In this document: positions 50,059-62,163 of the stretch, in pieces | Layout: every line of letters starts with the position of its first letter | How positions within the stretch are numbered: position 1 is the first letter of the stretch | Origin: Piper betle | Lineage: Eukaryota > Streptophyta > Magnoliopsida > Piperales > Piperaceae | Assembly: GCA_033002965.1 (NCBI GenBank) | Contig: JAURVB010013544.1 | Coordinates: 55,874 to 119,873, forward strand | Length of the DNA stretch: 64,000 nucleotides | Reading direction: 5' to 3' | The notes under the pieces: generated by a model | What the model saw: only the letters and a program-made list of their open reading frames with translations | Database searches by the model: none | What the model was told of the DNA's origin: nothing | Position numbers and translations under genes: made by a program

Positions 50059-51562
50059 GAACTTAAAAGAGGATTTCAGCCATCCTTACGAAAACTCGCC
50101 TAAATTGAGCATAACACAAAATATCTTTTTATCCCCTTTTGTATTTAATGGTTATAGCTCGCTATATATAGCCTCAAGTTATAACAACTTGACCCAATAA
50201 GTATAAATTAATAACACTAATTATTATAATTAATAAAAAGCTTTGTCCTTATGATTAATTGATCCAAATTAAGTGCGGCATCCAAAACATTTCAACTCTT
50301 TTAGCTTTTATATATAGTAGTTATCGCTCGTCGAATACAACCTCAAGCTGTAATAACCCAAAATAATTAGTACAATTTGATGACCTCAATCATCTTTTAA
50401 AAATTTCACTAATATATTAAATTTTACTTTGACAAGTACTGGATGTACAACTTAGTGATATAACTACCTGATCCAAGGGATCTTACACAAACATTATTAA
50501 TCAAATAATATATACATACACACGAATCCCCCGATAAATTAATTATATATACGCACACAATGCCATCTAACTAACAACAGAACAAGCACTATAAAAACTG
50601 ATTTTGAACAGTTTAGTTAGATGAAGATTTGCGATAGAAGACGCAGCTCCAAAACAGGACCTAGGCATGATTCAGGGGTACGTCACATATAATTGGGACC
50701 ATTTTCTTTGTCAACAATAAGGACTGCCTATTTGCACGATGGACAAAGTTGAAACAACCGTGTTTCCCTTCTTCAATACGACTATCATGAGAAAAGACCA
50801 GCAGTGGACGTCAACTAGCCACAAAAAATATAAATGAAACTTAATGAAAGAAGGCTCCACCATATTATTTAGTTAGGTTCAAATTCAATGGCTACCCATC
50901 TCGCTAATTATGCTTTGTCTGGTGGTTGAGGAACCGCCGGTTAACCCGAATGGCGAAATTTCGACTCCGAACTGTTTAACTTGATTTAGGGTTAGCAGCG
51001 CAATTTCCTAGCGAAAAACAGAAGAAAGATATTTTACAAGTTTTTGTTAGGTGCAATACAATTGACAAAAAAACGTGTTTGTATTTGGTCGATAATATTT
51101 TCATCATGAATTTAGGCTAATTAAAATTTCAATGATCTTTTTATTAAAACACGAATGTTGCACTAGTAAGTAATATCATAAATGTCTGCAAAGATGTTCT
51201 TTGTGATAACTGGGTTCATAAATTATGGTCAACAAACAGTACTAGCCATGTGATACATTGGTCAAAGTTTCAAGATTACCTTATCCCACAGGAATCGGTT
51301 ACCGTAACTATTCAATATCCTTATCAAAAATCAATAATGGGTAATCATACAATTCACATTTTTTTCTGTGAGTGATTCTTGTCGTCGATGAATTATGTTT
51401 TCCAGCTTAGCTGAGTTTCCATCCACATGAAATGCATGTATGTGGACAACCATTTCAATGCAAAAACGCAACCTCTTCAAGATTGAAAATGAAGTGGGCT
51501 GGCTGTAAGATGAAAAATCCAGACTAAGGATCAACATTATCCCTGTGCTTGTGGCCCTACAT
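48011..51562. other. Intergenic, AT-rich, with an (ATT)n microsatellite
   Basis: No coding similarity seen. An (ATT)n run of about 12 units stands at 50021-50058. Confidence 0.5.
50021..50058. repeat. (ATT)n microsatellite
   Basis: About 12 uninterrupted ATT units. Confidence 0.95.
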
Positions 51563-51752
51563 CATTGAAACGTGACCAAAGTAATTTTTTGTTTATAGTA
51601 AGGCTTGGCTTTAGTGAAAAGGAAACAACTTGCTTGACTTCAAAAGGAGCTTTAAAAGCATTGAAACGTGACCAAAGTAATTTTTTGTTTATAATAAGGC
51701 TTAGCTTTAGTGAAAAGGAAACAACTTGCTTGACTTCAAAAGGAGCGTTTAG
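51563..51752 (+). repeat. 96-bp tandem duplication
   Basis: CATTGAAACGTGACCAAAGT begins copies at 51563 and 51659. They differ at few positions (TATAGTAAGGCTTGG against TATAATAAGGCTTAG). The whole stretch reads open, but only because the unit is a multiple of three; no family is recognised. Confidence 0.92.
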
Positions 51753-52105
51753 AGACTACAAAAAATTTGCATAAAATTTCAACACAAGCACGTTTTAACA
51801 TGGAAAGATCAAAAACTTCAACCATTAATATGATTACGTACATATATATAATTCCGTAAGCTGTTTGGCCAAATATACTCCCACTTAGCCTAATGATGAT
51901 TAAAATTTAGCAAGAATAACACGCCAAGCAACGCAAGCTTTCAATGGAATTGCAAATGCATTATATTATATATATATATATATATTTATTATATATCCAT
52001 GATTGAAAATTTGAAGGTGTGAAAATGGAAAATTGTAAAATGAAGAGGTGCAATTTGGGACGCATCTGAGATGGGACGCCATGCATAATGCATAATAACA
52101 TAACA

Positions 52106-52211
52106 TGGGCCGTGTCTGCTTGGGCTTTTACATATAAAGCCCGTAATAGAGGCCCATTAAGAGTTACATGTCGAAGCTTCTTGACGTTGGGTTGTCCCTT
52201 CCCTATAAATA
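52106..52211 (+). promoter_or_regulatory. Promoter-like cluster: three site II motifs and TATA box
   Basis: TGGGCC (52106), TGGGCT (52121) and GGCCCA (52151) are site II elements (TGGGCY), bound by TCP factors and common in promoters of plant housekeeping genes. TATAAATA follows at 52204-52211 within CCCTTCCCTATAAATACAC. No coding sequence follows, so this may be the promoter of a lost gene or of a non-coding RNA, or chance. Confidence 0.35.
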
Positions 52212-54085
52212 CACAAACTAGCAATTTTATTTTGGGCAAAAACTAAAATTTTATTAGAAAACTTAGTGTGCGTTGTGTGCGGAAAGAAAGAATAGAAGTA
52301 AAGGCAAATGCTTTTATTCTCTTCGTGTGTGGAGAAAAAAACGGGAAAGGGGAAGGGGAAAATTATGTGGATCTAAAAAAAATAAAGATCTTGTTGAAAT
52401 TTACTTACTGCTGTTAATGGTAATTTTGTCAAGTTTTTAATCGATAACATCTTTTCTTTACTCTTTTTATATAATATTAATATTAATTGTGTAGATATTA
52501 TATTAAATTAATATTGAGAGAGTTTGTTATAGTGAATATGATATTAATTCTCTTGTGGATATTTTATCTATCAAATTTTGATATAGTGAATTTGATCCAG
52601 CCATATGCCCCGTGGTTTTTTTTCAAATTTGAAAATTTTTACATAAAATTAGTATTATCTTTTATTTGTGTTAAATATAGTAAAATTAGTTGGTACTTCT
52701 CATCAATTATGTATCGAAATGAGGATTTAATTGTTTGATTAATCTCAATAATTAAGAGGGGAACGTTAATGGATGAGTAAAGTGGAATTTCGGGGCTGCC
52801 ATCTCTACTAAAGAGATTTGTCCTCTTTTATGAAATTTCGTAAAAATTCAAAAATATATCATTAAAAAGTCATAATAAAACTATTAAACGGGGTTACAGA
52901 ATTACTAAAGAGAGTGATCTCTTAGAATCTCGTTGGTGGCTAAGCCACAAAAATCTCATCTGGGATTCTGGTTAGGCCATGGGTAACCAAGCAAAAGGCC
53001 GGTAGGAGAAACGGGGCTCTTGTCTAACATTACTCAAAGAAAGTTGACATTTTGTATTGGGTTGCCGGAGCATTAACGCTTGCATTCTCCTTTCTTTTAA
53101 TTAATCAACGGAGATTGTATCGGACAAGACTAATGTAAGAGGTCATCAAAATATTTCCCTTACAAACAATTTCGAGGTGAATCTTATTAGCATCAGTAAA
53201 TCACCGATGCAAAGTCAGCGCGGTTCACGGATAATTGGATCGGTAAATACGGACGATTTTATATGAAGATGCAGTAACAACTAAAATTGCCATTTTGCAA
53301 TGGAGAAAAATAAAATGATGATAAGGTCTTGTAGCAACATGACGTTCAAATTTTCGAAACTAACATGATTTAGAAATCCTTGATTAGATATTGTTACAAC
53401 CAGCATTGTTAGTCGTCAATTAATTACAACTAAATCATACAATTGTTTTTCTTTTTCTTCCAAAAAACAATACGAGTGCATGGGGGAGAATTGACATCAT
53501 TGTTTCCGCTGTTTTCAAAATTGGTTTTACTTTAAAAAATTTCTGGGTCGACTCAACTGTATAGTTTGTCGACTCAAATTCTATTGATAGCTTCATACTG
53601 GCCGATTTAGTGGCCAACTCTCCAAGTTATATTATGAAAGTCGTTAAACATATTATTATTTTTGGATTAACTAAATATATTTTTATCAATTTTAAGAGTC
53701 AAAAAAGTGATATATACTAATTTTATATGAATATTTATTTATATAATTAAAATTTTAATATAAGTGACTTTTAATCAACTTGGAGTCTGACTTTGAGTCG
53801 CCTCGGAGTTGACTCCACTTTATGACATGTGGAGTCAATTCTAAATTTCAAGTTTTAGTTATTCCCAAGGAAATTTAGGCACATCTTGATGCATCTCCGT
53901 TCACACCTCCAAATTTAGTCCTTGTCTTCACTTTTAGATAGCTTAATTTTATGTATGGTCCACTTCGGGATGTCTTCACACCTCCATTCACATTTTGATG
54001 CATGGTTCACTTCTGAAAAATTTTCCTACTTCAAATTCTAAAATGGACTGCTCTTACGATCGAACAGTTTAGATTTGAGGAAAAA
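52212..54085. other. Intergenic, AT-rich
   Basis: No gene seen. Around 53880-54010 an imperfect duplication of a unit containing CACACCTCC and GATGCAT is visible. Confidence 0.4.
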
Positions 54086-54245
54086 AATCTTCCTCCCCCT
54101 TTTTCGTCAACGGGGTGGGCAGGCCAGGGCAAGGTGGGGGGGGGATAGGGGCGGGGGACAACAGACTGGGGTGGGTGGGGTGCAACAGCTGAGGAGATGA
54201 CGGGGCAGTGAAGGGTAGGGTGGTGGGGGAAGGACAAGGTGCGGG
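54086..54245. repeat. G-rich low-complexity block
   Basis: Dense G-runs, including nine or more consecutive G near 54137, interrupted by CAACAG and AGGGTAGG words. Followed after about 85 bases by (AT)n at 54330-54351. Confidence 0.7.
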
Positions 54246-56600
54246 AATTTTTTTATCATATCTGGGTCATCCGATTACATATTAGAGTTTGGGGCAGACA
54301 AATTTTCCTGGGCAAGAAAATTAATTCTCATATATATATATATATATATATCGTAAATTAGTTAAGTGCAATCAACAAATTTTCTAAGGCCGCATAACTA
54401 CTCCTACTTGTCCACAGGTTACTATCTTTTTCAGTCATTAACTATTTAATTCATTGACGTCCATGCATGAAACTAGCTAGCAATAATTGATTTTGGGCAA
54501 GAGGCCAGAATTAGATGGAGCTTCAAGAAGTGCATGTACAGAAAGTCTTCCACCGTCCAACTTCCAACAAGACGTTTCAAAGTGGCAAAGAGAAGTAAGT
54601 TGTCTTTCGTACATTTTTCCTACAATAAACCCAGGCGCAAGATATGGAGAAGCGATATCTTCCCTTTTGATCTTCTGATTTCTTCATATAAAAACCAGGG
54701 TGTTAACTAAATGCTCAGTTTTCTTATTGGCATCAAGATTTCGCATATTCTTTGGTTGGTGTAATGTTAAAATATCAACTCATAACGTACTCTGCTCATA
54801 TATATCCTACGTACGTAAAAGGTAATCAAGTAGGAATTCATAGAATCCCTCATATTGGATACTTTTGTATGACAAAACAGAAGAATAAGCTGAGATCAAT
54901 TGTGAGGCGAATTTAGAGTAAGTCCTGATCCCCAAGGTTCGTCTCATTGACAATAGCCTTTGCCTTACATGTTCTAACATGGAGTTTGCTCGATGATATG
55001 TATGAGCACATGGCAAATGTATAGCAATTCTAGTGATCTCTTCTGGAGAAGAAATTGGCTTACTGCATACTCCCATATACATACATACATATATAAAAAT
55101 ATATATGATCGTACATGCATTACCAATTCTTGTTATCAAATGATCCATGTGTGCTGCTACGTAAACATGATTAAACTGCATGCTTATTGTTATGATTGAG
55201 TTAGATCACATAGCAAGTCGAAGTTAACGTAATATATTATAATTGTGTTTCTATTTCTCTTTGGAATAAAGCAACATTTATTTCAAAAAATTTATATTTT
55301 CTCCGTGGTTCAATAAACTTAAAATATATTATCAAACGGTGGAGAAAAATAAAGTGGTAAAAAGTAAGTAGGCAAAAATTTTCTCTACGATTTTAGATGC
55401 AGAGAAAATTTAAAAATTGATACATACTTACCTACAAATATATACTTACCTATAAATATAGTGATATAGGAACCGTAGAGAAAGTGTGGTAAAAAGTAAA
55501 ATTTTTCTCTACTGATTTGTAATAAAAGGCGGAGACAAGTTTTTTTTTGTAGTCATTAATATAAAGTTGGTTGATTGGTGACTTTGATATATTGCACTGG
55601 CGTGTTTGTTGCAAACCAATATATACATTTCTTGATCAAATTAATAAATAATTATATTACAAGATAAACAGGGTTCTAGTGACAAAAAATTATTATTGAA
55701 GCTTCAAATTCGCCACTATAAACCTTGCTACAAAAAAATTTCTTCATATCAATACTAATATTTTCATCATTAAAGCCCATGGTTTCTTGCAATCTTATAT
55801 AAATTGATAAGAATAGTGTTGTTCCTCTTGAGCGTAAGATGGAATGGTTGAGAGTTCAATTTCGATCCTAAATCCAAGTAGTGTGGAACATTTATTAAAT
55901 GTATATCACACTTCTCAATATATTTTCTAAAATCAAATTTTCAGAACTGCATGCGGGTTGTAAGTATATTATATGACTAATATATTCACACTCATATATT
56001 ACAGTCAGCTTCTAATTTGGCTCATAACATTATTAATCAGTCTTAATTAATTAGCTAGCTAGATATTCTTGCTGATCTAAATGATCTTCAACCTTATGTT
56101 TAGGGGGCATCAACTAGCCATATATATTATACATCTCTACCACTTCTGAGCACAATAATATCGAATCAAATTGGCAGCCAAAGTGCATGATACGCTATCA
56201 TGCAAACATGCTCAAAGTCTCAACCCAAAGCAATGGTGATCAGATCAAACCAATGATAGGAAATTTCACACACCTTGGCTAGACATTCTCCAATTCTCGC
56301 CTCATCTGCACTAGCATTTCACCAATGCTTTTTCTGCATCTAAACCATATTTTTGTGTCATTTCCATGACAGTTCAATGTCCCCAAAATTTGCTCCGGGT
56401 TCATCGTCGTCTATGTCGTGTGGGCGCATGCACGCAAATGTATACGTCTAATCCCGGTCGTATGGGTGCCGCCGAAGCCATACACGACATATATACCATA
56501 ATATGATCTTCCGCCTACTCCTCTCAAGTTCCAACCTTATGATCATGATTTGTTTTAAAAAATAAAAATGCTGATCATGATTAACCGCAATTCTGCTCCT
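54246..56600. other. Intergenic; possible small DNA transposon near 55290-55557
   Basis: Around 55545 the sequence GGCGGAGACAAG followed by a T-run and TTGTAGT reads on the other strand as ACTACAAAAA-CTTGTCTCCGCC, like the end of a CACTA element; the left side near 55299 has TTTCTCCGTGG. The pairing is weak. Otherwise nothing is recognised. Confidence 0.3.
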
Positions 56601-56608
56601 TATAAATA
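56601..56608 (+). promoter_or_regulatory. TATA box of the polygalacturonase gene
   Basis: TATAAATA, 118 bases before the ATG at 56726. Confidence 0.6.
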
Positions 56609-56725
56609 CCCATTAACCAACTTCATCGACTTCCATACTCCAGCGGGAAAAACTCCTAATCTCCTCCATCCCTTCTTGCCCATAGCAACGTTTTATCTCC
56701 TTCCCACACTGTAGTTTCCTACGCC

Positions 56726-57637
56726 ATGACTAGTAAGACGATTGAGATGGCAAGTCCTAATGGGTTCTGCACCAGTGTTGCACTCTTAATTTTGGTTTTC
56801 CTCCGGCTGGTGGCCGGCGACTACAATGTTGTGAGCTATGGGGTGAAGGGTGACGGACAAACGGACTCAACAAGGGCGTTTGTCAGCGCTTGGTCCGACG
56901 CCTGTGATTCCACCACATCCTCCACCATTATAATCCCTCAACGGAGGTTCTTGCTCAAGGGGATCATTTTCCCCGGCCCATGCAAGAGCAAGATTTCGAT
57001 CAGAATAAGTGGTACATTCCTTGCTTCCACTAACTATGCGTCTTATACTAGTGGGCACTGACTCCGGTTCAATGGCGTCGACGGCATAACCGTCTCCGGC
57101 GGCACCATCAACGGCCAGGGTAGTGGTCTTTGGGCATGCAAAAACGCCGGCAGGAACTGCCCCGGCGGTGCCAGGGTGAGTCACTAGCATCAATTTATCA
57201 CTTGAACATTATTCGTTACCGTGACGCACATGGTGATCTACTTATTATAATATGTTCATTGATAAATCAATTTCATCTGAATAATCCGAAGTCGGTTGTA
57301 GTCATCCATTAATATTGGAATCAAATGTATTTGTATGTAAATTATGCAGTCGCTGACTTTTAGCAACTCGAAAAACGTGGTGGTGGATGGAGTGAGCTTG
57401 ATCAACAGCCAATTCTTCCACATGAGCATCAATGGCTGCAACAATGTGAACATTAGAGGGGTCCAAATGGTAGGCCCGGACAATAGCCCAAATACGGACG
57501 GCATCCACCTACAGAAGTCCTTCGGCATCACCATTCTCGACTCCTCCTTCCGGATCAGGCGGCGACTGCATCTCCATAGCCCCCGAAATGAGCAATATGT
57601 GGATGGAGCGCATCACCTCCGGCCCTGGCCATGATTA
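56726..57637 (+). pseudogene. Polygalacturonase (GH28), 5' part, broken
   Basis: GH28 polygalacturonases cut pectin in the cell wall. Exon 1 (56726-57175) begins with a hydrophobic signal peptide (CTSVALLILVFLRLVAG), then YNVVSYGVKGDGQTDSTRAF, the usual N-terminus. A TGA at 57059-57061 stands where Trp is usual; the frame then reads FNGVDGITVSGGTINGQGSG and LWACKNAGRNCPGGA to a GTGAGT donor. Exon 2 (from 57350) reads SLTFSNSKNVVVDGVSLINS and SPNTDGIHLQ (catalytic NTD). A frame break near 57550 follows. After it comes GGDCIS, where the usual GDDCIS has lost an Asp, then MWMERITSGPGH. Sequence leaves the gene after this and a Copia element follows. The other part is at 61972. Confidence 0.9.
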
Positions 57638-58404
57638 GGTAATTTGATCAACACTCAATATTATATTGCTTCTTTAAAGTACCCTAATTAGTCTATATGA
57701 AAAAGAATGCTTAGAGTGTTGGATATTGGACATAAATATATACGTAAATCAGGAATTGTATCTATGTTATTATATAAGGTTGGCCTAAATTAAATTGATG
57801 TACTAAAGTGAAAGGTTATGAGCTATAAATTAAGGTGTGAAATTCAATGTGACAGATACATTTTTATATTTCTCTTTGTGATGGGTGAAAATGAGTTTAT
57901 AAAACTACAACTATAAATAAGGACGTTATGATCCCTGAATTAATAAGCAGTTTTCGTTGTGGTATCTCATTATCCAGAGATTCAAGGCTCTAGTTTCTCT
58001 TTCTCTTATGATTTCAAGTACACTTCCGCTATCTAGTTTATTTATTCGATGATTTGATATAAAATCTAATAAAGTCTATGAAATCTAATAAAGTCTAACA
58101 AGCGGCATTAGAGTCACCTTCATATTAAATCATTGAGTATTAGGTTTTAATTTATATTTAAATTATAGATTGAAATTATTCAATTCTATATCCCATTCAG
58201 ATGTACAGATTCTCAAGAAAATACCGTCATAATATGATTATAATTTTGAAAACTCCCACATAAAGTTACTTTTATAACCTTTTTTGTATAGTTATAATTA
58301 ATATTTTAAAATTTATTAAGGACTACAATATGCTGTCAAAGTAGCCTTTTGTGGAAATTAATTTTTTAAATATTAAGATGGTTATGAGTATTTAATTCAT
58401 GTAA

Positions 58405-58885
58405 ATATTAATCAGCCCAAAGGAAGGTTAATATTTGACAGAATTATATATTCATGTGGTAATAAATATGGGATGATTGTTAAGTGTCCATGTGAATAAT
58501 ACGTCGGCTCAAAGGAAGGTTTGTTATTTGATAGGATTTGCATTTGATTACCCTAGGATTCATTCTCATGTGAATGATAATATCAGGCATCCATGTGCCC
58601 AAAGGAAGGTTTATTGTTTGACAGGGTTTATTGTCTATATTTTGCAACACTAAGACTCATTTTTAATAAATATGAGATAATTATCAGGTTTCTATGTGGA
58701 TAATAAATCGGCTCAAAGGAAGGTTTATTATTTGAGAGGATTTATTATCTATATTTGATTACTGTATTGAGACTCATTTTAAATATGAGATAATTATCAA
58801 ATTTCCATGTGGATAATAAATCGGCCCAAAGGAATGTTTGTTATTTGACAAGATTTATTATCTATATTTAATTACTGCACTTAGA
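58405..58885 (+). repeat. Five degenerate tandem units in the Copia leader
   Basis: CCCAAAGGAAGGTT or CTCAAAGGAAGGTT recurs at about 58417, 58508, 58599, 58714 and 58827, each followed by TTATTTGACAGG-like sequence and preceded by CATGTGGATAATAAATCGG. The unit is about 90-113 bases. The repeats lie between LTR and pol. Confidence 0.8.
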
Positions 58886-59099
58886 TTACCACTTACAAAT
58901 TAATATTTTTGTCCAAAAATTAAATATTAATGTTGTGCTAGGTATCTGATGATGTGATTCAATATTGATTGAATTATTAATCTTATTATGGGTATTTTGT
59001 TTTGTTCTATGAATCCGGTTAATCAATCTATTTATATAATTTCTGTGAACATCAATTCAGTTCCAATTTTAAAGAAAATTTTAAGGATTAGAAAGAGGG

Positions 59100-61314
59100 C
59101 TAAGGAAGCTATTAATTTTTTCAAAAGCAACTGTTAAGACCCCTTATGAATTATGGACTGGAAAGAAACCCAATATTATGTATTTACGCATTTAGGGTTG
59201 TTCAGCTGAAGCAAAGCCTTATAGGCTAAATGAAAAGAAATTAAACTCAAGATAGTTAGCAGTTATTTTGTTCGATATTCTGAATGGTCTAGAGGATATA
59301 AGTTTTATGATCCCATAATAAGGTCATTCTTTAAGATTCGGGCAATGCCCAATTCTTTGAGGATGTTGCGTTTTGGGAAATGAGGTTAGAGACTTTGTCT
59401 TTGAAGATGAATCTGTTTCTCTTCCCATGATTGTTCTTGACAATAATCAGGATCAAAGTCATATTCTTGATGTTGTCCAGAAAACAATACTAGAATTACA
59501 AGACAATGTCGAGAATCTCCCTAATCAAGTTATACATGAAGAGCAAACTTAACAACCTCAAGAGCAAATATCATTACGAAGATCTACAAGAAAAAGGAGA
59601 AATGCAATTTCAGATGATTATATCATCTTTCTCGAAGAATATAATGATAACATTGGAATAATGGAAGATGATCCAATCACTTTTCATCAAGTCATGACGA
59701 GCTCTAATTCTCAAAAGTGGATTGATCTTATGAATGAAGAGATAAAGTACATGAAAGCTAATGACGTTTGGAATCTTGTTCCATTGCCTGAAGGGAGCAA
59801 AACCTATTGGTTGTAAATGGATATTTAAAACTAAAAGGGATTCAAAAATAAATGTAGAAAGATATAAGACTCGTCTTGTTGTAAAGAGCTTTACTCAAAA
59901 GGAAGGCATCGATTATAATGAGACTTTCTCTCAGTTTCATTGAAAGAATCATTTAGAATAATTATGGCATTAGTGACACATTTTGATCTTGAGTTACATC
60001 AGATGGATGTAAAGACCGCGTTTCTAAATAGAGACATTGATAATACAATTTGTATGATGCAACCAGAAAACTTTGTATTGGGAGATTCAAAGAATATAGT
60101 TTGCAAATTAAAGAAATTCATCTATGGACTTAAACAGGCTTCTCGTCAATGGTATCATAAATTTCATCAGGTGATTCTTTTATTTGGTTTTGAGATTAGT
60201 GTTATTGATGATTGTACATACCATAAGTTTAGTGGGTGTAAGTATATTTTTCTGGTTTTATATGTTGATGATATATTGCTTGCTAGTAATGATATAGATT
60301 TTTTGCACAAAACCAAGAGATTTTTATCAAAGAAATTTAAAATGAAAGATCTTAGAAATGATTCTTTTGTATTAGGAATTCAAATATATTGGGATCGCGA
60401 TTGATGTATACTTGGATTATCACAAAAGACCTATATAGAAAAAATGCTTAAAAGATTTGTCATGCAAAATTGTAAACCAGGAGATACCCCTGTTTCTAAA
60501 GGAGACAAATTCAATCTCAATCAATGCCCTAAAAATCATATAGAAGGAAAGGAAATGCAAAAGATTTCCTATGCTTCAGTAGTAGGAAGTCTTATGTATG
60601 CTAAAGTATGTATGCGTCTAGATATTGCATACATTGTTGGAATGTTGGGCAGATATTTAAGTAATCCGGGATTGGATCACTGGATAGCAGCCAAAAGAGT
60701 CATGAGATATCTTCAAAGAATAAAACATTACATGCTTACATATCGGAAGTCAGATCAACTTGAGATCATTGGATCATTCTGATTCTGATTTTGCTGGATG
60801 CCAAGATAGTCATCGATCCACTTTTGGCTATATCTATTTGCTTGCTAGAGGAGCTATTTTTTGGAGGAGTGCTAAGCAGACACTTATAGCTTCTTCCACT
60901 ATGATAGCTGAATCCATAGCTTGTTATGAAGCATCCGATTATAGAATATGGTTGCGAAATTTTATCACAGGGTTGTGCATTATTGATAATATTGAAAGAC
61001 CACTTAAGATATTTTGTGACAATCAATCTGCAATATTATATTCAAATAATAATAGGAACTCATCTAAATCAAAACATTTAGAGAACAAGTTCCTTGTTGT
61101 AAAAGAAAGAGTTCAGAGTGGTAAAGTCTCTATCAAGCATATTGGGACAAACTCCATGGTTGCGAATCCGCTTACTAAAAGTTTACCACCCAAAGTCTTA
61201 TATGAGCGTGTTACTCATATATGTGTTGTATCATTTGATGGAACATGTTGCTCATATGATGTGTTGCATCATTTGATGATATACTACTTTAGTGGGAGTT
61301 TGTATTTGGTTTAA
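59100..61314 (+). pseudogene. Copia pol remnant: integrase end, RT, RNase H
   Basis: Integrase end (TPYELWTGKKPN, about 59135-59175), then the linker, then reverse transcriptase from about 59700: GCKWIFKTKRDSK, FDLELHQMDVKTAFLNRDI, YGLKQASRQWYHKF and the catalytic YVDDILLAS (about 60262-60288). RNase H follows with DSDFAGCQDS, SSTMIAES and KHIGTNSMVANPLTKSLPPK. Stops at 59941 and 60402 and a frame change near 60775 disable it. Its text is of the widespread plant Copia type with PEGAKPIGCKWIFK-like wording. Confidence 0.9.
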
Positions 61315-61971
61315 AGGTTCATTCTTTTTTGGTATTTTTGGTGATCTTATAAGGTTGGACCAGTTGAAAATAGGCATGTTAGATCAAATTACATGTAATT
61401 TTCATGCTACATATTTATATTTGATTTATGCCATTTAATTATGCTAATGTATGTGACCATTGATGGGTTTAGTTATGATAAATATAAACGAAAATCGTTT
61501 TGATCCTTTGATATTGATTAATGGATAAGATTGTTATTTTGGAATAATGACATATTTTTGGAGCTTATAAGGTTATACAATTATCTTCGTGTATATATTA
61601 AGTCCAAGTGAGAGATTGTTGGATGTTGGACATAAAGATATACGTGAATCAGGAATTGTGTCATATATTATTATATAAGGTTGGCTTAAATTAAATTGAT
61701 TTACTAAAGTGAAAGGTTATGGGCCATAAATTAAGGTGTGGAAATCAATGCGAAAAATGTAGAATTTAATGTGTAGATATATTTTTCATATTTTTCTTTT
61801 CGTGATGGGTAAAAATAAATTTATGAAACTACAGCTATAAATAGAGGTTATGGTCTCTGAATGAATAAATAATTTTCGTTCTGATATCCCATTGTTTAAA
61901 ATTTAGGTTTTGGGAAAACTCTTTCTTAAATTTAAAGTAGTCGAGACTCTAGTTTCTTTAGTGGGAGCTAG

Positions 61972-62163
61972 TAGAGGAAAAAAACACGTTGAAGTCGGCG
62001 GTGCTCACCGGGAGTGACAATGGGTTGAGGGTAAAGACATATGCCAGGCCAAATGACGGCTCGGTGAGTGGTGTGCTCTTCCAGGATATCGTCATGAGGA
62101 ATGCCAAGAACCCCATTATCATTGACCAGAACTATTGTGATGGAGGCTGTTCCAGCCAAGTAA
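61972..62163 (+). pseudogene. Polygalacturonase, 3' exon separated by the Copia element
   Basis: The frame reads LKSAVLTGSDNGLRVKTYAR (the RIKT substrate-binding motif as RVKT), then SVSGVLFQDIVMRNAKNPII and DQNYCDGGCSSQ, ending at a GTAAGC donor at 62161. The gene segment that normally lies between GPGHG and this point (SIGSLG...) is missing, so the insertion came with, or was followed by, a deletion. No terminal exon is seen in the rest of the window. Confidence 0.85.

Larger units (their letters stand above)
57717..61971 (+). mobile_element. Degenerate Copia element within the polygalacturonase gene
   Basis: 5' LTR 57717-58100 (TGTTGGATATTGG...TCTAACA), 3' LTR from 61617 to 61971. The 3' LTR lacks the last part of the 5' LTR and is probably truncated. 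After the 5' LTR, GGCATTAGAGTC is a decayed tRNA-Met primer site. TAGAG precedes the 5' LTR (57712-57716) and follows the 3' LTR (61972-61976), a candidate target duplication. Between the LTRs lie tandem repeats and a broken pol; no clear gag is left. The LTRs differ at many positions, so this insertion is much older than the chromovirus. Confidence 0.88.

Noticed and set aside
58405..58885. Regularly spaced repeats that could be taken for a CRISPR array
   Set aside because: The DNA is a plant nuclear retrotransposon, the units are degenerate and include the 'spacers', and no cas genes exist.
61972..61976. TAGAG as proof of a clean Copia target duplication
   Set aside because: The 3' LTR ends in GAGCTAG instead of the AACA seen in the 5' LTR and is shorter, so the five-base match may be chance; kept only as a candidate.
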